Source of the DNA: an uncultured Thermomicrobiales bacterium
GTDB lineage: Bacteria > Chloroflexota > Chloroflexia > Thermomicrobiales > UBA6265
DNA: 13,857 nucleotides
Assembly (NCBI GenBank): GCA_902806395.1
Contig: CADCWH010000353.1
Coordinates: forward strand, 1-13,857
Direction of reading: 5' to 3'
Shown here: positions 1 through 7,122 of the stretch, piece after piece
Numbering within the stretch: position 1 is the first letter of the stretch
Layout: each line of letters begins with the position of its first letter
Program-made: the position numbers and the translations under genes
The notes under the pieces: model-generated
The model's database searches: none
What the model was told of the DNA's origin: nothing
What the model saw: the letters and a program-made list of their open reading frames with translations, nothing else

Positions 1-660
1 CGCCAGGTAGCGGTCGACCGTATCCCGTGCGATGTGCCCCCGCTGCCTCTCGTCGATCGCAGCCAGGATCAAGAGGGCCCGGGCCGCCTCCGGCAACCGT
101 GCCAGTACCGCGTCGCAGGCCGCCTTGGCCCTTTCGACGTCCCCGGCCTCCCAGAGCAATTCCGCCATTGCCAGGCTGGCCCGCAGGTTGTTGGCGTCGG
201 CCCCCACCACCGCCCGCCACTCTCGCAGGGCCCGTTCCCGATGCCCGCCCCGGTCATAGATCACCGCCAGCGCCGACCGGGTGGGGTGAATACGCCCGTC
301 GCCCCCTAACTGCCCCTGGACTCGGACCAACTCGTCCCGAAGTTGGTCCAGGGCCGGATTGATCTCCCAAGCGTTCAGGTAGTGCTTGTAGGCGGTCGTC
401 AGGTCATGTCGCTCCTCCGCGACCACGCCTAGACCCAACCTGGCCACCACATTCGCCGGGTCGATCGCCAGGGTCCGCGCGAAGTGCTCCTGGGCAGGGT
501 CCACTTGGCCCTGCTCCAACCACGCCTCGCCCAGCATCCGGTGGGCAGTCACGCAAGAAGGGAAGATGTCGAGCACGCGCGTGCAGGCGTCGACCACGGT
601 GGCATAGTCGCCGCGGTCCAAGTTGCCCTGTACCGTGCTGAAGGCCTCGCGTAACTCCAC
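1..660 (-). CDS. TPR-repeat protein, N-terminal part (runs off left edge)
   Basis: Read on the minus strand, 220 codons stay open from a GTG at 660 to the window edge and continue beyond it. The protein is helical and built of tetratricopeptide repeats. The clearest repeat spans about residues 40-75, where a tyrosine/alanine-rich helix pair ends in AIDPANVVARLGLGVVAEE; another lies at about residues 130-200 and contains ALREWRAVVGADANNLRASL and AELLWEAGDVERAKAACDAV. TPRs form protein-binding superhelices, so a scaffold or regulatory role is likely; no enzyme domain is visible. The GTG at 660 is chosen because AGGGAG lies 6 bases upstream. In-frame alternatives are ATG at 744 and GTG at 807, which would add residues that look non-globular and lack a ribosome site. 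No signal peptide is seen with the chosen start. The partner cannot be told from this window. Confidence 0.8.
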   Translation of the reverse strand, partial: MELREAFSTVQGNLDRGDYATVVDACTRVLDIFPSCVTAHRMLGEAWLEQGQVDPAQEHFARTLAIDPANVVARLGLGVVAEERHDLTTAYKHYLNAWEINPALDQLRDELVRVQGQLGGDGRIHPTRSALAVIYDRGGHRERALREWRAVVGADANNLRASLAMAELLWEAGDVERAKAACDAVLARLPEAARALLILAAIDERQRGHIARDTVDRYLA

Positions 661-1010
661 GGCGGACTCCCTGACGTGATCTCGGTCGATTCTTGCGGTG
701 GCCCCGGGCCGGCTCCCCGGTGTCCCCGGTAGCGTCGCCCTCATGGCGGCGGGGGGCCATGACGCGCACGACGACGGGAACGGCCCTGCCAGGCCGACTA
801 CGCTCACGCGGTCGCCTGAGATGCATTCTAGGAAGAGCGTCGGGAATGACTCAAGGAATCGTTTAGCCCAATAGGCCCAAACTGGCGCTGCGCCGGTTCA
901 CTGGGACATGGCTGGGGTGCTGAGGTTTGGGACCGGTCACGAACCCGGTCTCCCTGCACCGCTGACCTGGAGAGTCAAGGGACCGGCCGAAGTGGCCCGG
1001 GGCGCCGGGG
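661..1010. other. Intergenic region upstream of the TPR gene
   Basis: Apart from the promoter candidate at 825-854, I see no gene here. A short GC-rich hairpin (AACTGGCGC against GCGCCGGTT, about 883-901) has no T-tract on either side and is not a convincing terminator. The in-frame upstream extension of the TPR gene (661-807) could be coding if a non-preferred start is used. Confidence 0.5.
825..854 (-). promoter_or_regulatory. Sigma-70-like promoter candidate for the TPR gene
   Basis: On the minus strand, TTGAGT (849-854) and TAGAAT (825-830) are separated by 18 bases. The -10 box matches the consensus at five of six positions and the -35 at four of six. It points at the TPR gene; transcription would begin near 818, leaving a leader of about 158 bases to the GTG at 660. 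This is a sequence match only. Confidence 0.5.
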
Positions 1011-1457
1011 TCAGGACGATGTCGACCCGCCCCCAAACGTGTCGGTGACTTCGGGTGACGCGGAGACCGGAGACTCCGATGGCGCGGGCGACGACGTGGG
1101 TGTCACGCTGTCCGGCGCGGCGGACCCGGCGGGGAGCGATTGGTCTCGCGTCTCAGCGGTGCCGGGCGGCGTCCCGCGCCCGTCGGTGGCAGGGGTATCC
1201 GGGCGCGCATCCTGGGTGCCGTCGGGCGAGGCTCCGGTTTGCCGGCTGCTCCCCGGCTCAGTCGATCCACCCATCGCCGGATCGGGGCACGGCACGGCTC
1301 GCCGCGACGGGGAGATGCGCCCCGCCCCCGCCGGTCCGCGGTTCTTTCGCTGGCGCTGTCGCGCCTGCTCCAGCGTCCAGAGCGTGACCACCACCGCGAT
1401 CAGGAGCGGCAGCCCGATGACCACCACCACGAGCAGGAACCATTCGAACCCCGTCAT
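1011..1457 (-). CDS. Small membrane-anchored protein with disordered Pro/Ser/Thr tail
   Basis: A 148-residue protein of unknown function. Residues 1-30 hold one strong transmembrane helix (FEWFLLVVVVIGLPLLIAVV), followed by a short basic stretch (EQARQRQRKNR). The remaining 100 or so residues are rich in Pro, Ser, Thr, Gly and Asp and look disordered. The basic flank after the helix suggests, by the positive-inside rule, an outside N-terminus and a tail in the cytoplasm. The start at 1457 is chosen because GGGGAG sits 5 bases upstream; an upstream in-frame ATG at 1526 would add an arginine/tryptophan-rich lead with no ribosome site. It lies downstream of the pdh genes on the same strand, but a 270-base gap with a terminator-like hairpin argues for a separate unit. 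No family is recognised. Confidence 0.6.
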   Translation of the reverse strand: MTGFEWFLLVVVVIGLPLLIAVVVTLWTLEQARQRQRKNRGPAGAGRISPSRRAVPCPDPAMGGSTEPGSSRQTGASPDGTQDARPDTPATDGRGTPPGTAETRDQSLPAGSAAPDSVTPTSSPAPSESPVSASPEVTDTFGGGSTSS

Positions 1458-1633
1458 CCATGCTCCCCGTCGCGGGCGACGGCTCGCCCATCCACCTCGA
1501 CCCGACCACACGACCCGGGGCATCACCTGGAAATTCCCGGACCGCCGCTATGACCCTCCCGCTGGCCGCGCGGCATCCCGGTGTCCTCAGACCCAGCGAC
1601 AGTGCTGCTCCAGTCGCCGGCGAGGCAGAGAAT

Positions 1634-1662
1634 GGCCGGGTGGACACGAGGTTCACCCGGCC
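1634..1662 (-). terminator. Hairpin terminator candidate after the pdh operon
   Basis: GGCCGGGTG (1634-1642) and CACCCGGCC (1654-1662) form a perfect 9-bp stem, and the pairing can be extended inward by further partly wobble pairs. It lies about 65 bases downstream of the E2 stop codon on the transcribed strand and is followed by ATTCTCTG, a weakly T-rich tail. Placement supports a terminator of the pdh transcript; the lack of a long T-tract lowers confidence. Confidence 0.5.
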
Positions 1663-1727
1663 CTCACGACCGCGACGTCCTGTCCGGGCAAGTCCCGGGA
1701 ACCCATGAGACCGGTCTCGGGTCCGAC

Positions 1728-3239
1728 CTATCCGAGCGCCAGCAGCATCGGCTGTTCCAGCGAGCGCCGCACCACTTGGAGGAATCGAGCCACGATCGCC
1801 CCGTCCACCGCCCGGTGGTCGGCGGAGACCGACAGGGTCATCTGGTGGCCGACCACGATCTCGTCGCCCCGGACGACCGGCACCTTGGTGATCGAGCCGA
1901 TCGCCAGGATCGCCGCCTGGGGCGGGTTGATCACGGCGATGAACTGGTCGACGTCGAGCATCCCCAAGTTGCTAGTCGTGAAGGTGCCGCCCTGGTATTC
2001 CTCGGGTTTGATCCCGCCGGTCTTGGCCCGGTTGATCAAGTCCTTCGACATCCGGGCAATCGCTCCCAAGCTCTTCTGGTCGGCGTCGGGGATGAACGGG
2101 GCGATCAGCCCGCCGTCGAGGGCGATAGCGATATTGATGTCGATATTCGGGTGGTCGTAGAGCGCGTCCCCCTCGAACGAGGCGTTCAGGGCCGGGAACT
2201 CGCGCAGGGCGAGGGCGGCCGCCTTGACGACCATGTCATTGAAGGACACCTTCGAGGCATCGTCCGGCGCCCCGGCATTCACTTGCGCCCGGAACGCCAC
2301 CGCCGCGGACATGTCGACCGTGGCGCTGACGTAGAAGTGGGGGATCTCCCGCTTCGCCTCGGCCATCCTCCGACCCGTGGTCCGGCGGATCCGGCTCAGG
2401 TCGTGCGGCACCGCCGCCGGGCGACCGGGTGCCGCGGCGGGTGCGGCTGCTGGCGCCGCCGGTCGATCGCGATCGGCACCGCCCGTGGTCGGAGTAGGGG
2501 CCGGCGCGGGGCTGGCGGCCGCCGCCTCGGGGGTCGGCGCCGTGGCTGCCCTGGCCGTGGGCTTGGGCTTGGCCCCGGTCACGAACGGCATCACGTCATC
2601 CTTGACGATCCTGCCGCCCGGACCGGTCCCCGTCACCTGTTGGAGGTCGATCTCGTGCTCGGCCGCCAGCCGCTTGACCACGGGCGATGCCCGGAGGCGT
2701 TCGCCCGCGTCCCGGGCCGGGGCCCCGCCGTTCTGGGCCGCTCCGCCTGCCCCGACCGAGGCGGAACTCGCGGGGGAGGGGAGGATGGACCCTTCATCCG
2801 ACGCCTCGTCCCGAGTGTCCCGGGTGGCGGGCTGGTCGGCCGAAGCAGCGACCGTGGCCGTCGCCGCGACATCGCTGCCGGTCGCGTCCCCGGCGGCCCC
2901 GGTCTCAGGCGACGCTTCGGCGGCCAAGCCGGCCGCCCCGTCTGCCTGGGCGTCTGTCTCGGCTGCCACATCAGGCTGCGCCTGCCGCGGTGCCGCCGCC
3001 TCGCCCGGGCCCAGGATCACCGCGATCGGGTCACCCACCGGGATGCTGTCACCCTCGCTGGCGATTCGCTCGCTGAGCGTGCCGGTGTTCTCGGCCATGA
3101 TTTCCAGCGTGACCTTGTCGGTCTCGATCTCGGCGATCGGGTCCCCTTCGGCGACCTCTTCCCCTTCGGCCTTCAACCACTTGAGGAGCGTTCCCTCCTC
3201 CATGGCGTCGCCCATCTTCGGCATGATCACGTTCGGCAT
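1728..3239 (-). CDS. pdhC: Pyruvate dehydrogenase E2, dihydrolipoamide acetyltransferase
   Basis: The 503-residue E2 core enzyme moves the acetyl group from E1 through a lipoyl arm to CoA. Three domains are visible in order. An N-terminal lipoyl domain (residues 1-78) carries the lipoylated Lys42 in EIETDKVTLEIMAENTGT. A peripheral-subunit-binding domain (about 180-220) contains RASPVVKRLAAEHEIDL and VTGTGPGGRIVKDDV. The C-terminal acyltransferase domain (about 280-503) carries the catalytic HRAVDG motif at 475-480. The linkers at 80-180 and 222-278 are long and Ala/Pro-rich, as expected for swinging arms. There is one lipoyl domain only. The ATG at 3239 has GGAGG 8 bases upstream, inside the end of the E1-beta gene, whose stop is only 2 bases away, so the two are translated from one message. 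A branched-chain or acetoin E2 is the alternative; the partner E1-alpha favours pyruvate. Confidence 0.95.
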   Translation of the reverse strand: MPNVIMPKMGDAMEEGTLLKWLKAEGEEVAEGDPIAEIETDKVTLEIMAENTGTLSERIASEGDSIPVGDPIAVILGPGEAAAPRQAQPDVAAETDAQADGAAGLAAEASPETGAAGDATGSDVAATATVAASADQPATRDTRDEASDEGSILPSPASSASVGAGGAAQNGGAPARDAGERLRASPVVKRLAAEHEIDLQQVTGTGPGGRIVKDDVMPFVTGAKPKPTARAATAPTPEAAAASPAPAPTPTTGGADRDRPAAPAAAPAAAPGRPAAVPHDLSRIRRTTGRRMAEAKREIPHFYVSATVDMSAAVAFRAQVNAGAPDDASKVSFNDMVVKAAALALREFPALNASFEGDALYDHPNIDINIAIALDGGLIAPFIPDADQKSLGAIARMSKDLINRAKTGGIKPEEYQGGTFTTSNLGMLDVDQFIAVINPPQAAILAIGSITKVPVVRGDEIVVGHQMTLSVSADHRAVDGAIVARFLQVVRRSLEQPMLLALG

Positions 3240-3241
3240 CG

Positions 3242-4228
3242 CTAGGTCCTCCGGTACAGCACGCGGTGGACCGCGTCGATGATTTGCCGCTCACCGGGGA
3301 AGGCAGCGAGCTCGAGGTTCCGAGCATACGGCGCCGGGACCTCCTCCCCGCTGACCCGTTCCACCGGGGCATCGAGGTGGTCGAAGGCCTGTTCCTGGAT
3401 GATCGCCGCGACTTCGCTGGCGACGCTGAACCAGCGCCACTGCTCCTGCACCACCACCGCCCGGTTCGTCTTCTTGACCGAGGCCACGATCGTCGCCTCG
3501 TCGAACGGGCGGATCGAGCGCAGGTCGATGATCTCGGCGTTGACCCCCTCGTCGGTGGCCAGCGTATCCGCGATCCGGTGCAGCAGGTTCACCTGTCGCC
3601 CGTAGGCGATCAGGGTCACGTCGGTCCCCTCCCGCACCACCCGGGCCTGCCCGAATGGGACCGCCTCGTCCCCGTCGGGCACCTCGCCCTTGGTGCCGTA
3701 GAGCGCCCCGGCCTCCAGGAAGATCACCGGGTCCGGGTCTCGGATCGCGCTGATCATCATCCCCTTGACATCGGCCGGCGTCGCCGGGGACACCACTTTC
3801 AAGCCCGGGAAGTGTCCGTAGAACCCTTCCAGGCTATGGGTGTGCTGGGCCGAGAGCTGCACACCACCACCGTTCGGGCCCCGGATCACCATCGGCACCG
3901 AGACCTGACCGCCGGAGAAGTAGCGCAGCTTGGCGGCGTTCTGGATGATCTGGTCCGAGGCCTGGAATGAGAAGTTCCAGGTCATCATCTCCACGATCGG
4001 ACGCATGCCCAGCATCGCCATCCCGATCGCCGTCCCGGTGAAGCCGCCCTCCGCGATCGGAGTGTCAATGATCCGCTTTGGCCCGAACCGGTCGATCAGG
4101 CCGTCGGTGATCAGGTGGGTGCCGCCGTAGACGCCGATGTCCTCACCGAGCATCACGACCGACTCGTCACGCTCCATCTCGGAGACCATCGCGGCCTTGA
4201 GGGCCTCGCGATAGGTCATCACAGCCAT
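3242..4228 (-). CDS. pdhB: Pyruvate dehydrogenase E1 component, beta subunit
   Basis: This 328-residue protein has the usual length for the beta chain of heterotetrameric E1. Together with the alpha subunit it binds thiamine diphosphate and decarboxylates pyruvate, then acetylates the lipoyl arm of E2. The N-terminal pyrimidine-binding domain shows MTYREAL at its start, VVMLGEDIGVYGG at about 24-36, and DTPIAEGGFTGTAIGMA with the cofactor-activating Glu60. The active-site loop HTHSLEGFYGHFPGLKVVSP follows, and the C-terminal transketolase domain contains EIIDLRSIRPFDEATI and the VVVQEQWRW segment. The ATG at 4228 has AAAGGA 9 bases upstream. It sits 81 bases after the alpha-subunit stop and 2 bases before E2. 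Acetoin or branched-chain E1-beta proteins are close relatives, so substrate rests on the alpha subunit. Confidence 0.95.
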   Translation of the reverse strand: MAVMTYREALKAAMVSEMERDESVVMLGEDIGVYGGTHLITDGLIDRFGPKRIIDTPIAEGGFTGTAIGMAMLGMRPIVEMMTWNFSFQASDQIIQNAAKLRYFSGGQVSVPMVIRGPNGGGVQLSAQHTHSLEGFYGHFPGLKVVSPATPADVKGMMISAIRDPDPVIFLEAGALYGTKGEVPDGDEAVPFGQARVVREGTDVTLIAYGRQVNLLHRIADTLATDEGVNAEIIDLRSIRPFDEATIVASVKKTNRAVVVQEQWRWFSVASEVAAIIQEQAFDHLDAPVERVSGEEVPAPYARNLELAAFPGERQIIDAVHRVLYRRT

Positions 4229-4309
4229 GCCGGGGGATCCTTTCTCGGGGTGAGTGACGAAGGTCGGTGGTGGGCACCAGGTCGGGCGACGCTCACCCGG
4301 CTCGCGCCC

Positions 4310-5410
4310 CTAGCCTTGGACATCGGCCGGGTCGGCGTAGACATCGGTCCGCAGCGTGGAGAGGTCTGGTTCCGGGCTCTCGTCGGCGAAGGCGACGGCC
4401 GCATCGACGGCCGCCTTGGCTTCCGCCCGGGCCGATACCAGGTCGTCCTCGGCGGCGCCCGCCTCCAGCGACCGCCGCTCCAGGATTCCGACCGGGTCTC
4501 GCTCCCGCCACTCCGCGATCTCGTCCTTGGTCCGATACCGCTCCAGGAAGTCGCCGGCGCCGTGCGGCACCAACCGGTATGTCATCGCTTCCACGGCGTA
4601 GGGCTGGCCCGTCTCGCGGACCCGCCGGGTGACGCGGTGGGCGCACTCGATCACCGCCACCACGTCCATCCCGTCGACCTTCTCGTGCTCGATCGCATAG
4701 GCGTCGAACTTGGCGCCCAAGTCGGTCATCGCGGTCGAGCGCTCGACGCTGGTGCCCATCCCGTACTGGTTGTTCTCGATGATGAACAGGCAGGGGCTCA
4801 GGCCGTCCCGGCCCCACAGGCCGGAGATGTTGGCGGCCTCGTGGAAGGCGCCGTTGTGCATCGAGCCATCGCCCAGGTAGAGCTGGACCATGTTGTCGGT
4901 GCCCTGGTAGCGCTGGGCGTAGGCCATCCCGACCCCGAGGGGGATGTGCCCGCCAACGATGCCGTATCCGCCCATCAGCCCATTGGCGACGTCGAAGAGG
5001 TGCATCGACCCCCCCTTGCCGCCTACCAGGCCGGTGCCCCTGCCATACAACTCGGCCATCACGTCCTTCGGGTCGCTGCCCAGGAAAATGGCATGGGCGT
5101 GGTCCCGGTAGGCGGTGATCACCCGATCCCCCGCCTGGAATGCGTCGAGGAACCCCAGCGCCACGGCTTCCTGGCCGATGTAGACGTGGAGGTAGCCGCC
5201 GATCTTGCCTCGTCGGAACGCGCGCTGGCAGGCTTCCTCGAACAAGCGCACCTCGACCATCCGGCGATAGAGCGCCATCAGTCGAGCCTGGTCAAACGTT
5301 TGGTCGGTGGCCTGGTCCTTGCCCGGGTCGGTGCCATTCGCCCCCGTGCCGTTGCTGCCCTTGCCGTCGGCCTGCCGTCGCTTCTTCCCGGTCGGCTGGG
5401 TCGTCGCCAT
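4310..5410 (-). CDS. pdhA: Pyruvate dehydrogenase E1 component, alpha subunit
   Basis: The 366-residue alpha chain of E1 forms the thiamine diphosphate site with the beta subunit. After a 40-residue hydrophilic, low-complexity N-terminus comes the family core: YRRMVEVRLFEEACQRAF, YLHVYIGQEAVALGFLDAF, GRGTGLVGGKGGSMHLFD and GGYGIVGGHIPLGVGMAYA. The cofactor motif runs from GDG at 180-182 to NN at 213-214, ending in IENNQYGMGTSVERSTA, a run typical of pyruvate-specific E1-alpha rather than acetoin or branched-chain forms. Two points differ from the common pattern: the loop reads YRDHAH where YRDHGH is frequent, and the Mg/TDP motif reads GDGSMHNGAF rather than the common GDGAxNQGxF. The ATG at 5410 is chosen over the in-frame ATG at 5500 because AGAGG lies 7 bases upstream and the extra leader looks random. 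It is the first gene of the operon. Confidence 0.95.
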   Translation of the reverse strand: MATTQPTGKKRRQADGKGSNGTGANGTDPGKDQATDQTFDQARLMALYRRMVEVRLFEEACQRAFRRGKIGGYLHVYIGQEAVALGFLDAFQAGDRVITAYRDHAHAIFLGSDPKDVMAELYGRGTGLVGGKGGSMHLFDVANGLMGGYGIVGGHIPLGVGMAYAQRYQGTDNMVQLYLGDGSMHNGAFHEAANISGLWGRDGLSPCLFIIENNQYGMGTSVERSTAMTDLGAKFDAYAIEHEKVDGMDVVAVIECAHRVTRRVRETGQPYAVEAMTYRLVPHGAGDFLERYRTKDEIAEWRERDPVGILERRSLEAGAAEDDLVSARAEAKAAVDAAVAFADESPEPDLSTLRTDVYADPADVQG

Positions 5411-5963
5411 GCTGTGGCCTCTTTGCACGCGTGTGGGACAACAGCCAGCGGGCGGTGCCGCGATCGGTGTCCCGGGACAAATGGGTCGGAGCGGCAACAT
5501 CGGCGGGCCGGGATCGCGCCTCGTCCCGATCGGGCGGCCCCACCACCCGACCGGCAGACGCGCCTTGGAAACCTAGCGCACGCGGCGGGCCCCCAAGCCC
5601 CCTACCTTCCCGGTCATTGTACCGTAGGCCCAATCCCCCGGTCACTCCGGCCCCCCCTCGCCGTTACAGGCCGCCGGAGACCATCCCACGGGGATCGCTC
5701 GAATCATCCTGGAATAGGGTGGTGACCATGCTGGGACCGGCCCAACCCGACGGGCGGGTCACCTCATCCCACACCGAGATCATCCGGCACACGTCGAACC
5801 CAGCCGGACCTCGATCGCCGCGCGCCTTCTGTACCCACGATCGTCACCGCATCCAGCCCACGGCACCCCACACGGCGTCACGCGCCCCCAGCCGGGGCCC
5901 GGACACCGGTTCACGGAAACGGGCACGGACACCTCATCGGTGTTTACCGGTCTAAAGGAGCAC
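5411..5963. other. Non-coding region upstream of pdhA
   Basis: No gene is supported here. Long open frames on both strands give Arg/Pro/Ser-rich products with no ribosome sites and are by-products of high GC. The part from 5411 to about 5609 is the likely leader of the pdh mRNA. The part from 5646 to 5963 shows no feature I can name. Confidence 0.55.
5616..5645 (-). promoter_or_regulatory. Promoter candidate for the pdhABC operon
   Basis: On the minus strand, GTGACC (5640-5645) and TACAAT (5616-5621) are spaced by 18 bases. The -10 matches the consensus at five of six positions; the -35 shares TGAC with TTGACA. It sits in a short AT-richer patch of otherwise very GC-rich DNA. Initiation near 5609 would leave a leader of about 199 bases before the E1-alpha ATG. 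Confidence 0.5.
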
Positions 5964-6000
5964 GACGACCGCCATCCTCAGACTGAGGATGGCGGTCGTC
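5964..6000. terminator. Perfect 17-bp inverted repeat, probable bidirectional terminator
   Basis: GACGACCGCCATCCTCA (5964-5980) is followed by GAC and its exact reverse complement (5984-6000). Such a long, perfect, short-loop stem is typical of factor-independent terminators in GC-rich genomes. On the minus strand it is followed by GTGCTCCTTTAG, a weak T-rich tail. It would end leftward transcription coming from the 6243-7812 genes and insulate the pdh promoter region. Confidence 0.6.
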
Positions 6001-6211
6001 ACTCACGGCAATCGTGCGTGGTGGCGTGACCTGCTCGGACCACATGGACATCCCTGGGAGCCACGACGCTCATCCCGGCTCGTGCATACCCGAGCCGTCG
6101 GTCACCCCGCGCGACATCCCGTTCCCGTGACGGCCCCTCCATATCCGGATCACCACGTACAGCGTCACTCGGTGGGGTCTGAATAGGCCCGCCGCCGAGG
6201 TTCACCGACAT
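5999..6211 (-). CDS. Possible small protein, 70 residues, unsupported
   Basis: A minus-strand frame runs from ATG at 6211 to a stop at 5999-6001 that overlaps the 17-bp hairpin. The product (starting MSVNLGGGPIQTPPSDA) matches no family I know. There is no Shine-Dalgarno site next to the ATG, and third-position GC is lower than in the neighbouring genes. The only point in favour is a stop placed exactly at a strong hairpin. It is more likely to be 3' untranslated sequence of the gene at 6243-7040. Confidence 0.2.
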   Translation of the reverse strand: MSVNLGGGPIQTPPSDAVRGDPDMEGPSRERDVARGDRRLGYARAGMSVVAPRDVHVVRAGHATTHDCRE

Positions 6212-6242
6212 GGCACGACGATCACACCACCCGGAGTTCGAC

Positions 6243-7040
6243 TCAGGCAGGCGCCGTCGTCGGGGGAGCACCGGGCGCCTGGGGACTTTCCCCCGGCGCG
6301 GAGCGATCCGGCCGATCGACCGAGAAGACCCCGGCCGGGCTGTCCCGGTCGCCCGGGGCGGGGCCGCCCTCTCCCTGTCCCGCGCCCGGTCGGTCGTCGC
6401 CGGACACCGGGTTCGCGGCGTCCTGCACGGCCCGGGCCGGGTTGCCCGACTCGATGGGCGTGGCTGGACCACCCGAGACCTTCTGCATGTCGGCGCTGGT
6501 GCCGGGACCGCCACCCGACGCGGCATCGCCCACGGCGCGGCCCTGGTCACCGACGGCCGTACCGCTGGCCTGGTTCCCACCCACACCGGCGTCCAGCGCG
6601 GCCGGCGTCGGCCCGCCGATCTCCTGAGCCTCGCTCGCGACCCGGTCACCCGCGGTCAGGGCGAAGCCTGGCCGGGGCCGGGTGGGCGTCGCCTGGGCCG
6701 GGTAGGCCTTCCGCATCTCTTCATAGGACGCCGTCGCCTGCTCGAACCGGGACGGGTCCATCGCCTCGCCGGGGGCGGGGGCGTAGACCCCCATGATCTC
6801 CTGGGCCGTCGCGTACTGGGTCAGCGGCCGCCGGACCTCTCCCGGCCGGGCGACGGGCAGGGCACCGTGCCCCGGGATCGTGGATCGGTCCGGCGTCGCG
6901 CCCGGGTGCTGCGGCGAGCGGCTCCCACCCGGCGTCCGCGGCGAGACCGGTGGGTCATTCTCGGCGATATTGCCGGCGCTCGGTCGTCGGTCCAGCGGGT
7001 TGCGATCTGGTTCTGGCCGGATGTCGGTGCGGTCTGCCAT
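6243..7040 (-). CDS. Hypothetical low-complexity protein, 265 residues
   Basis: The function is not recognised. The protein is hydrophilic and rich in Gly, Ala, Pro, Asp and Arg, with no transmembrane helix or signal peptide, so most of it is probably disordered and cytoplasmic. One more ordered-looking segment near residues 75-115 reads QYATAQEIMGVYAPAPGEAM and then FEQATASYEEMRKAYPAQ; it may be a short binding motif or helix. The ATG at 7040 is chosen because AAAGGGG lies upstream (9 bases) and the protein opens with MADRTDIRPEPD; an in-frame ATG at 7148 would reach back into the end of the methyltransferase gene. It lies 82 bases after that gene on the same strand and may be co-transcribed with it. 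That the frame is real rests on the ribosome site and even codon use, since GC bias also opens other frames here. Confidence 0.55.
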   Translation of the reverse strand: MADRTDIRPEPDRNPLDRRPSAGNIAENDPPVSPRTPGGSRSPQHPGATPDRSTIPGHGALPVARPGEVRRPLTQYATAQEIMGVYAPAPGEAMDPSRFEQATASYEEMRKAYPAQATPTRPRPGFALTAGDRVASEAQEIGGPTPAALDAGVGGNQASGTAVGDQGRAVGDAASGGGPGTSADMQKVSGGPATPIESGNPARAVQDAANPVSGDDRPGAGQGEGGPAPGDRDSPAGVFSVDRPDRSAPGESPQAPGAPPTTAPA

Positions 7041-7122
7041 GACCCGTTTCCCCTTTAACCGTTGGCGCATCCCACGTCGCGGTGCCAGTCGATCGCGAAC
7101 CCGGCGCCCCTGCCCGGAGAGT

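Noticed and set aside
404..826. 140-codon minus-strand frame starting MHLRRPRE
   Set aside because: It is a shifted frame of the TPR gene; the TPR frame has regular helix patterns and a ribosome site.
1707..1718. Palindrome GAGACCGGTCTC just after the E2 stop
   Set aside because: Short palindromes of this kind are frequent in such GC-rich DNA and its position suggests no role beyond possible terminator context.
1581..3245. 554-codon open frame on the plus strand opposite the E2 gene
   Set aside because: It is antisense to a firmly identified E2 gene; the product is Arg/Gly/Asp/Val-rich without any domain, as expected from high GC.
5520..5610. Resemblance to a ykkC-type riboswitch in the pdhA leader (CTAGGTTTCC, then CCGGTCGGGTGG on the minus strand)
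   Set aside because: Only one short run is similar, the GGTCCGAGAG-type core is missing, and ligands of that class do not fit pyruvate dehydrogenase. A covariance search would settle it.
4115..5725. 536-codon open frame on the plus strand opposite E1-alpha
   Set aside because: Antisense shadow of pdhA; no ribosome site, no recognisable domain.
6210..7058. Plus-strand frame of 282 codons opposite the low-complexity protein
   Set aside because: Arg/Gly-rich product without domain; the minus frame has the better start signal. In this GC-biased stretch the choice is not beyond doubt.
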